A DNA stretch of 64,000 nucleotides from Litoditis marina (taxonomy: Eukaryota; Nematoda; Chromadorea; Rhabditida; Rhabditidae): assembly GCA_964036275.1 (NCBI GenBank), contig CAXIWQ010000122.1:1-64000 (forward strand). The letters run 5' to 3'. A program made the position numbers and the translations under genes. The notes beneath the pieces were generated by a model. The model was not told where the DNA came from. It searched no databases and saw nothing but the letters and a program-made list of their open reading frames with translations. Positions 26,327-35,600 of this stretch are shown piece by piece (position 1 is the stretch's first letter; each line of letters starts with the position of its first letter).

Positions 26327-26814
26327 CTCCCAACTTTGAAAAAATTTCGCCGAAGGGAGAAAACGCCTAAAACCTGAAAATAATTAGTTGTTCGAAATTC
26401 GAATAGAGGAGTGGTGGATGGACTGGTTTGAACAGAGTGAGAATAGAGTGTGTTGATGGGTATTGGGGTTGCTGGAAAGATGACTTTCTCACTGAGAGGT
26501 ATCTCTGTGACAGACAAAATTATCAGTGGGTAGTGAATAATATATTCTAAAAACCAAATAGGTAAAATGTTACTGTCAGCACAGAATGGAATATATATCA
26601 AGTCGATGTTTGTTGACAAATAGTCAGAATTAGGCTGATTTTCATACTCGGTGGGAGGAAGAAAATTTGTATAGGGAAAACATGAATTGTATTTTTGGGC
26701 ACTAGTCTGTAGCTCTGTAGTTAACAAATAATGAGGTGGTTGAACCAAACTACAATTATTAGTAAGCATGAAACTCACGTATTCCCTTGATCCACTAATC
26801 CTGTCAATCCAACA
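26278..26814 (-). CDS. Unassigned open frame at the 3' end of the LTR interior
   Basis: An open frame of about 178 codons runs from just after a TGA at 26817-26815 to a stop inside the downstream LTR. The first ATG is at 26769 (about 163 codons). The protein is rich in Pro, Thr, Ser and Tyr, with hydrophobic stretches such as IWFLEYIIHYPLIILSV, and ends in a basic segment (FSLRRNFFKVGSVRHSL). I recognise no domain. A frame ending in the LTR is the position of a last gag/pol/env exon in LTR elements, but it could equally be chance in AT-rich DNA. Confidence 0.3.
   Translation of the reverse strand, partial: CWIDRISGSREYVSFMLTNNCSLVQPPHYLLTTELQTSAQKYNSCFPYTNFLPPTEYENQPNSDYLSTNIDLIYIPFCADSNILPIWFLEYIIHYPLIILSVTEIPLSEKVIFPATPIPINTLYSHSVQTSPSTTPLFEFRTTNYFQVLGVFSLRRNFFKVGSVRHSLNLACCTGAAD
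26327..26338 (-). other. Possible polypurine tract
   Basis: On the minus strand the bases directly before the downstream LTR read CAAAGTTGGGAG, a purine-rich stretch in the place where plus-strand priming occurs in LTR elements. Two T residues and one C interrupt it, so the call rests mainly on position. Confidence 0.4.
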
Positions 26815-27013
26815 TCATTCCACGTTAGTCCATGCAGACTCCAGTCCAATTATCGAAATAACGCTGAACACTCCTTCGGAAAACTGCTGGTTACTGTTAC
26901 TTACTGTGGATTCGAGTTGATATGTGTGGATTGCTGGAATAATGTGAATAAACAACTACTTTTCGTTGATATTTCTCAGGATACAATAGATATAGGGAGT
27001 GAAGAAAGATTCA

Positions 27014-27082
27014 TTGTAGTTTGAGTTTGACATGTCCTTATTTACTAATTTTGACCGAAAGGCTGTGGGATCAAACTACAAA
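27014..27082. repeat. Short palindromic element A (TTGTAGTTTGA ends)
   Basis: About 68 bp bounded by TTGTAGTTTGA at 27014-27024 and TCAAACTACAA at 27071-27081, an 11-bp perfect inverted pair. The same termini recur at 30788-30850 with a different interior. No target-site duplication is obvious. It may be a tiny foldback element or a conserved hairpin. Confidence 0.6.
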
Positions 27083-27096
27083 CACAACGGAAAAAG

Positions 27097-27159
27097 CGCG
27101 AAACAAACCGCATGTGCTTGCTTTAGAAAACGTAAACTCTAGCGTAGATTTGTTTCGCG
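27097..27159. repeat. 11-bp inverted repeat
   Basis: CGCGAAACAAA at 27097-27107 is the exact reverse complement of TTTGTTTCGCG at 27149-27159, with a 41-base loop. It lies just beyond palindromic element A. Confidence 0.55.
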
Positions 27160-27820
27160 TGCTGTGAATAATTGATCTTACGGCTAGAGTGTGGAATTTG
27201 ATTGATGAATTGGATAATGACTCTACTTCTAAACAAATGGATAAACAACCAAATGGTGTACGAAAGTACAAGTTGTCCGGTCATTTTGAAGTGTATGATG
27301 AATATGAATATGAGTTTTTTTGAAATTTATTTGGCGAGGGATTAAACTTCAGAAATACAATGTTTTCGAAGCCTGGATGGACTAGATACTTGGATTCTTA
27401 GATGGAATAGTCTCTTGAACGAGTGCTTCATTTGCTTTATAAAAACCTGGTGGAAACCCTACACACAAGAAGAACAATTTCTTTGAAGAGGTCCCGAAAT
27501 CGGCTCTTGAGCTGGCGCTTATTCCAAGTTGTTATACAGACCCAAATTGAATACCGTATGACCGTAATGGGCTTTATAGCATAAAAAATGAGCACATAGT
27601 AGGGATATAGGTTGAATACGATGACTGGTATTTGCCAGATTCGAAGGGATTGAAAGGCACTAAACAATTGCGACGTACCTTCATTAAACTCCAGATGACG
27701 CCGGTGACTTCTATAGTAGTTTGTTTTCAACTTCCACGCATCTTTTCACATTTGCTCTTCGTAAGATGGAGGCAGGCCGCATTAGAATAATTTTCTATCT
27801 CTTACCTCGTCATTCCTTAA
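27160..27820. other. Unassigned LTR-element interior
   Basis: AT-rich, non-satellite sequence with no repeat or domain that I recognise. A minus-strand open frame of 97 codons (27437-27730, starting MKTNYYRSHRRHLEFNE) has an aromatic-rich middle that could be membrane-like, but nothing supports it as a gene. Confidence 0.4.
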
Positions 27821-27823
27821 TCG

Positions 27824-27846
27824 CGCGCAGCGCGAAGCGCTGCGTG
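27824..27846. repeat. GC-rich hairpin
   Basis: CGCAGCGC and GCGCTGCG (27826-27833 and 27837-27844) form an 8-bp perfect stem with a GAA loop, extendable by a G-T and a C-G pair. It stands out in AT-rich surroundings. Hairpins like this occur near Helitron 3' ends, but no CTRR terminus was identified, so it is left as a hairpin. Confidence 0.6.
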
Positions 27847-28046
27847 TGAGTTGTGTTTGGTTTGGCCATTGCGCACTCATTTTTGGCTTTCAAACCACAA
27901 AAGTCTTCAAATAAAACATTTTTTCGAAATTTAAAAAGAGAGAGAGCTAGATATATATTAAATACATGTTGTGTGAAAAAATTAGGAAAATCGGTAAAGG
28001 TTGAAAAAAGTTATGCTGTCGTGTCGTTATGAAAATTTCCGTTGTC

Positions 28047-28088
28047 CCTCGTCGCTCGTCGCTCGTCGCTCGTCCCTCGTCCCTCGTC
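28047..28088. repeat. Heptamer microsatellite, six copies of SCTCGTC
   Basis: Six consecutive 7-bp units in the order CCTCGTC, three GCTCGTC, then two CCTCGTC. The two unit types alternate in blocks, suggesting local slippage. It lies upstream of the GGCGCC-rich repeats. Confidence 0.85.
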
Positions 28089-28114
28089 CAATGTCCGCAT
28101 AGAAAATTATTTTT

Positions 28115-28350
28115 TCAACTACTGGACAGATTCGGCTGAAATTTGGCACTTATGCGTAGACCCCAAAGTTAGCTCGGCCCCCAAAGTTTGGTGTTGTCAC
28201 GTTTTGTTTGGCGCTTGGCGCGGGCGCCAATAGGCGCCAGAAGCTGGAAAATGTGTGTTCCCATGGATGAAATGCTCCGAAATTTTGCACAGAGATTAGA
28301 TTAGTGAATCCCAGCCTTCTCTGGAATTTTGGTGTCATGGTTCATTGTTA
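28115..28350. other. Diverged GGCGCC-containing segment
   Basis: Contains GGCGCTTGGCGCGGGCGCC and AGGCGCCAG, and short phrases that echo the neighbouring tandem copies (a GAAATTT..GCAC phrase near 28138 and again near 28281). It may be a decayed relative of the 285-bp repeat. Confidence 0.45.
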
Positions 28351-29199
28351 GCGCCAAACGCTGGCGCCCAGTGGCGCCAAATTAGAACAACGGCAGGCAA
28401 GTAGGGTAACGAGCGAAATGTTCCACAGATGTCCGAACTATGCACATAATTAACGAATACGGCTTGGATACCAACATTTCTTCGACATTCTGCGCCAAAA
28501 CGGTACTTTATCCGCCAATTGGCGCCAAAATTGAAAATAAGGTTTCTGAACCAAAAAACAGTCGGAAATTGTGCTAATTGGTCGAGGCCATCCATTCCAA
28601 GTTATTTGTTACCAATTAGAGTAACTTCATATTTGGCGCCAAACGCTGGCGCCCAGTGGCGCCAAATTAGAACAACGCCAGGCAAGTAGGGTAACGAGTG
28701 AAATGTTCCACAGATGTCCGAACTATGAACATAGTTAACGAATACGGCTTGGATACCAACATTTCTTCGACATTCTGCGCCAAAACGGTACTTTATCCGC
28801 CAATTGGCGCCAAAATTAAAAATAGGGTTTCTGAACCAAAAAACAGTCGGAAATTGTGCTAATTGGTCGAGGCCATTCATTCCAAGTTATTTGTTACCAA
28901 TTAGATTAACTTTATAATTGGCGCCAAACGCTGGCGCCCAGTGGCGCCAAATTAGAACAACGCCAGGCAAGTAGGGTAACGAGTGAAATGTTCCACAGAT
29001 GTCCGAACTATGAACATAGTCAACGAATACGGCTTGGACACCATAATTTCTTCGACGTTCTGCTCCAAAACGGTACTTTATTCGCCAATTGGCGCCAAAA
29101 TTGAAAATAGGGTTTCTGAACCAAAAAACAGTCGGAAATTGTGCTAATTGGTCGAGGCCATCCATTCCAATTTATTTGTTACCAATTAGAGTAACATTT
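28351..29199. repeat. Three tandem copies of a 285-bp GGCGCC-rich repeat
   Basis: Copies start at 28351, 28636 and 28921 with GCGCCAAACGCTGGCGCC and are highly similar; the third ends near 29199. Each copy carries several GGCGCC palindromes (TTGGCGCCAA type) in two clusters about 150 bp apart. Since 285 is a multiple of three, the minus strand shows one similar open frame of up to 92 codons per copy (28335-28595, 28602-28880, 28887-29165), separated by one stop. The frames share GLDQLAQFPTVFWFRN, but I recognise no family and regard them as repeat by-products. Confidence 0.88.
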
Positions 29200-29516
29200 T
29201 CGATATCTCAGTTGGCTCGCCCGTTCGCGCAAATTGAGAAAAGATTTTCTTTGTACTGTAATGACGCATATTTCTCACAATACTCATATTTCAATTAACG
29301 AAGCGGAAAGAAGCTGTTTTTTAATCAGTTTTGCTTATCACGCCAATTTAAGAGATTAATTAGCGCAAAAAATATTTTGAAAACCCAGGATCACATCGTT
29401 TGAAAACTTGGAACTTCCAGATATCAGGATGTTTGATAGTTACCACTATTCAAAAATCGTTTTTCTTGTCAACTCTCGGAGTGGTTGTACTAGTACAACT
29501 AGCAAAAAAAAGAACA
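29200..29516. other. Unassigned spacer with a 16-bp palindrome
   Basis: AT-rich DNA without a recognisable gene. GTTGTACTAGTACAAC at 29484-29499 is a perfect 16-bp palindrome a few bases before the long inverted repeat. Confidence 0.5.
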
Positions 29517-29858
29517 ATTCGTAAAAAGTGGGGGACCAGGAAGTGTGTGAGTTCTGTTCGGTTTCACCGTTTTCTGCAAAAAGGGAACAATACGATGTTG
29601 TGAATGAGTGTGCAACAAAAAAAGAACAATACATTTGTTTGCACAACGGTTCACAAGAAACAGAATATACGAAGTATAACTTGAACGTAAAAGTGCATAG
29701 TGGTTTCCCCTAAAAACGTTGTGAACCGTTGTGCAAACAAATGTATTGTTCTTTTTTTGTTGCACACTCATTCACAACATCGTATTGTTCCCTTTTTGCA
29801 GAAAACGGTGAAACCGAACAGAACTCACACACTTCCTGGTCCCCCACTTTTTACGAAT
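29517..29858. repeat. Perfect 140-bp inverted repeat with 62-bp spacer
   Basis: The left arm (29517-29656) and right arm (29719-29858) are reverse complements with no mismatch that I could find. The outer ends are ATTCGTAAAAAG and CTTTTTACGAAT; the inner ends are GGTTCACAA and TTGTGAACC. The transcript would fold into a 140-bp duplex with a 62-base loop, a possible source of small RNAs. It could be a foldback (MITE-like) element, but no target-site duplication is clear at the outer ends. Arm identity implies either recent origin or correction between the arms. Confidence 0.9.
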
Positions 29859-30787
29859 ATCATCTAATGTGACATTTGAGAGAATGTGGGACATTTTTGC
29901 ACGTATTGCACAGATTTCAAGGGATTTTTTGGAATTTTGTGGTGGATTTCATTAAAGAATAGGGAATAGTGGGCTTTTGCAGGACTTCATTGCTCACGAA
30001 TTATATGCTGTTGTTTTGTAATTTTTAATGAAACATCCGTGGCAGCAAGTGTATGGTAGACTACTTTCGAAAGTATATATGAATCATTAACAACAAAGAC
30101 AAACCCGGATGATTGGGATGAGTGAAATTGGGGTGGACTTGAGGAAACAACACCAAGTGGTGAAATCATGTCATAGCTGTAAATTATACAAATGTAAGCA
30201 TGAGGGTTAATAGGGGAGAGGGGAGTCGAGTTCTGAATAAGAAAAAACAAACAGAAAACATATGTGAGAATCCTTCTTTCTGAACGCACCTGAATAACGC
30301 CACTGAGTTGCTCCGATCCGTCGTTTCCCACGTTGTTGTAAATTGTGATCAGTTTCCGTCTTCTCATATTCCAACATGTATGATGTATTGATGATATTGA
30401 TCATCCTGCCTCACGTTTCCGAAACATTAGTTGCAATTCCCTCCGCAAACTTATATTGGCTACCGGATTGTGTGAAATAGTTCTGGTATTATATTGGTAG
30501 TTTTTTTTTAGCATATCCTCAACCCTTGACCAGAAAATTTCAATGAATCAAGGTGGCTAGAAGCTATTAGGAAAAATAGTGGCTATTACGTTAGTTAACA
30601 CAGTATTGAACGTGAGGCATCCGAGAATGATAGAGGGAGATTTCTTGAAAAAGAGAAGCAAGTATAATTGCATTATCGTTCAAGAATTATGTGAATTGTG
30701 GTATGGGTTTACAAAGAATGTGAGAAGGGAAAATAAATATGGGATCGTTAGGAAGTATCTGTATTCAGGGAATGACCAGATTTTAGA
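29859..30787. other. Unassigned LTR-element interior
   Basis: AT-rich sequence. The longest frame is a minus-strand one of 126 codons (29987-30367) with no recognisable domain, and a + frame of 72 codons (30579-30797) is similarly unsupported. No repeat, RNA gene or terminal structure was recognised. Confidence 0.4.
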
Positions 30788-30850
30788 TGTAGTTTGATCT
30801 CGCAAACTAGCTCACGGTGTGCGTCCGAGAAGCAACGGGATCAAACTACA
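30788..30850. repeat. Short palindromic element B (TGTAGTTTGATC ends)
   Basis: TGTAGTTTGATC at 30788-30799 and GATCAAACTACA at 30839-30850 form a 12-bp perfect inverted pair around a 39-base interior. It shares its termini with element A, 3.8 kb away, but not its interior, so the pair behaves like a family of tiny palindromic elements. Confidence 0.65.
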
Positions 30851-31746
30851 ATTATCACGGGATGGGGAGACATACACCGTATCCGTTTTGGTCTTGAGAA
30901 GATCGAAACATATAGCTCTACCTTGAGAATCAGTGCTCATTGAATCCTCGTGAAAAAGACTCAAAATTGACTATTTTGAGTAAATTCCATCACGGTGGAA
31001 AGTTGTGGATAAGCAAAGTGATACTCGAAATAATGACTAGCAGTAAGCAAGTAACTCTAGGAATGTTCAAGTGAGATGTTGTGGAGTTGGAGGCGATTGG
31101 AGAGAAATGCGCATTTATGATATATATCAGGTATAATTTGACCTGTATGTGATACTATGGAGAATCCGAGAGAAGTATATTTGCACCAATTCCGAAACGC
31201 AAATCATTTTTTTTTAAAATCAGATATTATCGAACGTTTTCACGGAAGAAGAAATAATATGGTATAAGTAACTGTTTGTTCTTGTGGGTGAAATGATGTA
31301 GTCTCGTTTCCAATGTCTGCTATCTCCGTTCGTTTGTGCAGTGCACCTCGCTTCGAATGACAACGGTTAGAATACTGAATGGTAATGATCTGAAAGGTAT
31401 AGGTGCTATGGAAAGTCGTCGATATTTGCAAAAAGTAATTGGAATATTATTGATGTTGAGGAATAAGTGTTTTTTTTTAATTTTTTCACATTGATATTAG
31501 GTGAGTGCACAATGATATTGGTAAGTATTTATGCAGAAATTGAGAACGCTTGAAACCTGATCAACAACTATGTAGTTCTAGAGAAATAGGTTCGTCAAAA
31601 ATGTCTGCACCAAGTGGTCTTCTGGCTCGATGTGGGATAGTTTTACCTGTACAGAAAGTATTATAGAATCGAAAATTTGAAGATATTTCATTCTCGTATA
31701 GGTTCAAAATCACACGTATCGCATTTCATTGAATGGTTATTATGAG
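30851..31746. other. Unassigned LTR-element interior
   Basis: AT-rich, with homopolymer T runs near 31207 and 31470. No frame above 63 codons appears on either strand, and no motif is recognised. Confidence 0.4.
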
Positions 31747-32129
31747 CTAATAGATTACGGATCCAATGGGAGTGGTGGCTCACGCTACGTTTCCTAGCAC
31801 CTGAAACTACGCCTCTTGCCTGTCCGTACCAGACTATTTATTTTTCCTTCATCTGTGGCTGTCTACCGGCCTCACCACAGCGCAAACTTCCCATTTCGCG
31901 TGCATACCGCAGCCGTTCTGCGTGGTCCCGTATGCTGGGAGTCCTGGGCTCAAAAAAATGTGTGGATGTCAATTTGGGTTTCCACTACAAAAGGGCATCC
32001 GAAAGATTCAAATGGGTTCAGGACGTTTACATCGCTAATTACCTCCCCGCCAACTTACCAAAGGTTGGACTTTACCAGGGTATTTCAGTACAAATTTACC
32101 CACTTGTACTGCTATTAAACTCAAAATAA
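31747..32129 (+). other. GC-richer segment with a long open frame, antisense to the LTR element
   Basis: One + frame stays open for about 127 codons after a TGA near 31744, ending at TAA 32127-32129, just before AATAAA. An internal ATG at 31932 gives a 65-codon product with CVDVNLGFHYKRASERFKWV. A second overlapping frame (31816-32118) is also open. Base composition differs from the flanks, so this may be a captured host or transposon fragment. No family is recognised and no splice or start context decides it. Confidence 0.3.
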
Positions 32130-32225
32130 ACATTGTGGAATAAAATGGACTTATGTGGAATTGAAGGGACTGTTATCACCATAGTTTGGAATGAATAATG
32201 TGGATGAGCGGCTGAGTAGCTAGTT

Positions 32226-32239
32226 CGGCCGATGCACCA
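32226..32239 (-). other. Primer-binding site matching tRNA-Gly
   Basis: The 14 bases CGGCCGATGCACCA on the + strand abut the LTR exactly. They equal the 3' end of eukaryotic tRNA-Gly (acceptor strand ending CGGCCGATGCA, plus CCA). On the minus strand the site reads TGGTGCATCGGCCG and would pair with the tRNA primer for minus-strand cDNA synthesis. The match stops at the next base. It fixes the orientation of the element. The tRNA identity rests on recalled knowledge of conserved tRNA-Gly acceptor sequences. Confidence 0.85.
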
Positions 32240-32652
32240 TGTTCGACAGTCAGTGGAGAACTGCCTATTACTATTTCAATACTATTGCCACGCGGAGTTA
32301 ACTATATAATATAATAAGTATCTGATTGATATTATCACCACATATGAGCATTAGGGGAGAAATATGGGAGAGACATGTTATAGAGAAACTGTATTCATAG
32401 TAGAACATAACAAGTTAGCAATACAAGTTTATTATAATATAAATGAATATACGAGTAGTTATCTATGAGATATAACCGAGAGAGCGAGTAGCCCAGAGCG
32501 TATCCCATGGTCGGTGTAAGTTGAAGAGTGAGCTCCTCTTGTCTTCTTTCCACGTGCCAACACTGCATTAACATGTCTGGCGCTCACGTGCGCAGTCGCT
32601 ATGCTAATCAGCTGCGCCCGTGCAACATGCTAAGTTTAGGCTATGCCGAACA
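32240..32652 (-). repeat. 5' long terminal repeat (413 bp) of the LTR element
   Basis: Same length and sequence as 25914-26326 except for one visible base. It starts directly after the primer-binding site and ends directly before the second GTTAT. Because the element is transcribed leftwards, this is the upstream LTR and would carry the promoter. One difference in 413 bp means little time since insertion, as LTRs are identical when formed. Confidence 0.93.
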
Positions 32653-35600
32653 GTTATCGACTCCTTGCCTTGCAACTGCAGAGAACAGTTCATACGGCTA
32701 TCAAGTCTGTTGCTCCCAGATACAAAAACCTAATACGACTATCTATTATGTGGCGCACAGCCACAAAATACGAATTAACGCGGTTATCGACTCTTTGGCT
32801 TGCAGTTACAGAGAAAAGTTCATACGGCTATCAAATCTGTTGCTCCCAGCTACAAAAACCTAATACGACAATCTATTCTGTGGCGCACAGCCATAACATA
32901 CGAAATAACGCGGTTATTGACTCTTTGGCTTGCAGTTACAGAGAAAAGTTTATACGGCTATCAAGTCTGTTGCTCCCAGCTACAAAAACCTAATACGACT
33001 CCATATTCTGTGGCGCACAGCCACAAAAGACAAATTAACGCGGTTATTGACTCTTTGCCGTAAAGCTACAGAAAAAAGTTTATACGGCTATCAAGTATGT
33101 TGCTCCCAGCTACAAAGACTCAACACGACTATATATTTCGTGGCGCACAGCCACAAAAGACGACTTAACGCGGTTGTTGACTCTTTGCCTTGCAGCTACA
33201 GAAAAAAGTTCATACGGCTATCAAGTATGTTGCTCCCAGATACAAAAACTTAAGACGACTATATATTCTGTGGCGCACAGCCACAAAAGACGAATTAACG
33301 CGTTATTGACTCTTTGCCTTGCAGCTACAGAGAACAGTTCATACGGCTATCAAATCTGTTGCTCCCAGCTACAAAAACCTAATACGACAATCTATTCTGT
33401 GGCGCACAGCCACAAAATACAAATTATCGCGGTTATCGACTTGTTGGCTTGCAGCTACAGAGAAAAGTTCATACGGCTATCAAGTCTGTTGCTCCCAGCT
33501 ACAAAAACCTAATACGACTATATATTCTGTGGCGCACAGCCACAAAAGACGAATTAACGCGGTTATTGACTCTTTGCCTCGCAGTTACAGAGAACATTTC
33601 ATACGGCTATCAAATCTGTTGCTCCCAGCTACAAAAACCTAATACGACAATCTATTCTGTGGCGCACAGCCACAAAGACGAATTAACGCGGTTATTGACA
33701 TTTTGACTTGCAGCTACAAAAAAAATCATACGGCTATCAAGTCTGTTGCTTCCAACTACAAAAACATAATACGACTTTATATTCTGTGGCGCACAGCCAC
33801 AAAATACAAATTAACGCGGTTATTGACTCTTTGCCTTGCAGTTACAGAGAACATTTCATACGGCTATCAAATCTGTTGCTCCCAGCTACAAAAACCTAAT
33901 ACGACTTTATATTCTGTGGCGCACAGCCACAAAAGACAAATTAACGCGGTTATTATCTCTTTGCCTTGCAGCTAGAGAAAAAAAGTTTATACGGCTCTCA
34001 AGTCTGTTGCTCCCAGCTACAAAAACCTAATACGACTTTATATTCTGTGGCGCACAGCCACAAAAGACGAATTAACGCGGTTATTGACTCTTTGCCGTGC
34101 AGCTACAGAAAAAAAGTTTATATGGCTATCAAGTATGTTGCTCCCAGCTAGAAAAACCCAATACAACTATCTATTCTATGGCACACAGCCACAAAATACG
34201 ATATAACGCGGTTATCGACTCTTTGCCTTGCAGCTACAGAAAAAAGTTTATACGGCTATCAAGTCTGTTGCTCATGGCTACAAAAACCTAATACGACTTT
34301 ATATCCTATGGCGCACAGCCACAAAAGACGAATTAACGCGGTTATTACCTCTTTGCCTTGCAGCTACAGAAAAAAGTTCATACGGCTATCAAGTATGTTG
34401 CTCCCAGCTACAAAAACCTAATACGACAATCTATTCTGTGGCGCACAGCCACAAAAGACAAATTAACGCGGTTATTACCTCTTCGCCTTGCAGCTACAGA
34501 AAAAAGTTCATACGGCTATCAAGTCTGTTGCTCCCAGCTACAAAAACCTAATACGACTTTATATTCTGTGGCGCACAGCCACAAAAGACAAATTAACGCG
34601 GTTATTGACTCTTTGCCGTGCAGCTACAGGGAAAAGGTTATACGGCTATCAAATATGTTGCTCCCAGCTACAAAACCTAATACGACTATCTATTCTGTGG
34701 TGCACAGCCACAAAATACGAATTAACGCGGTTATCGACTCTTTGCCTTGCAGCTACAGAGAACAGTTCATACGGCTATCAAATCTGTTGCTCCTAGCTAC
34801 AAAACCTAATACGACAATCTATTCTGTGGCGCACAGCCACAAAATACGAATTATCGCGGTTATCGACTTGTTGGCTTGCAGCTACAGAGAAAAGTTCATA
34901 CGGCTATCAAGTCTGTTGCTCCCAGCTACAAAAACCTGATACGACAATCTATTCTGTGGCGCACAGCCACAAAAGACAAATTAACGCGGTTATTACCTCT
35001 TTGCCTTGCAGCTACAGAAAAAAATCCATACGGCTATCAAGTCTGTTGCTCCCAGCTACGAAAACCTAATACGACTCTATATTCTGTGGCGCACAGCCAC
35101 AAAAGACAAATTAACGCGGTTATTGACTCTTTGCCGTGCAGCTACAGGAAAAAGGTTATACGGCTATCAAGTATGTTGCTCCCAGCTAAAAAAAACCTAA
35201 TACGACTATCTATTCTGTGGCGCACAGCCACAAAATACGAATTAACGCGGTTATCGACTCTTTGCCTTGCAGCTACAGAGAACAGTTCATACGGCTATCA
35301 AGTCTGTTGCTCCCAGCTACAAAAACCTAATACGACTATATATTCTGTGGCGCACAGCCACAAAAGACGAATTAACGCGGTTATTGACTTGTTGGCTTGC
35401 AGCTACAGAGAAAAGTTCATACGGCTATCAAGTCTGTTGCTCCCAGCTACAAAAACCTGATACGACAATCTATTCTGTGGCGCACAGCCACAAAAGACAA
35501 ATTAACGCGGTTATTACCTCTTTGCCTTGCAGCTACAGAAAAAATTTCATACGGCTATCAAGTCTGTTGCTCCCAGCTACGAAAACCTAATACGACTCTA

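Larger units (their letters stand above)
25914..32652 (-). mobile_element. LTR retrotransposon with no recognisable gag/pol, inserted in satellite
   Basis: A 6,739-bp element bounded by two 413-bp direct repeats that begin TGTTCG and end CGAACA. It is flanked by a 5-bp duplication GTTAT (25909-25913 and 32653-32657). Removing the element and one GTTAT rebuilds a normal GCGGTTATCGACTC monomer. A tRNA-Gly-type primer-binding site next to the right LTR shows that the element reads on the minus strand. The 5.9-kb interior has no frame with reverse transcriptase, integrase, protease or nucleocapsid zinc-knuckle motifs on either strand. It is therefore a non-autonomous (LARD-like) or decayed element that would need a partner's enzymes. 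A 5-bp duplication fits both BEL/Pao and Ty3/gypsy, so the clade cannot be assigned. The interior holds several other repeats, listed separately. Confidence 0.9.

Noticed and set aside
27821..27850. Helitron 3' end, suggested by the GC hairpin
   Set aside because: No CTRR terminus directly after the hairpin, no TC start and no Rep/helicase frame were identified.
28335..29165. A family of small genes on the minus strand with GLDQLAQFPTVFWFRN
   Set aside because: The three frames are copies of one tandem repeat whose length is a multiple of three. No family match, start signal or codon bias supports a gene.
29400..29771. Open frames of 61-90 codons on both strands around the inverted repeat
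   Set aside because: Both strands are open because the arms are complementary. The peptides have no recognisable domain.
31770..31800. Possible 7SL/SINE start from GAGTGGTGGCTCACGC
   Set aside because: The resemblance is limited to about a dozen bases and no A/B box pair or SINE tail follows.
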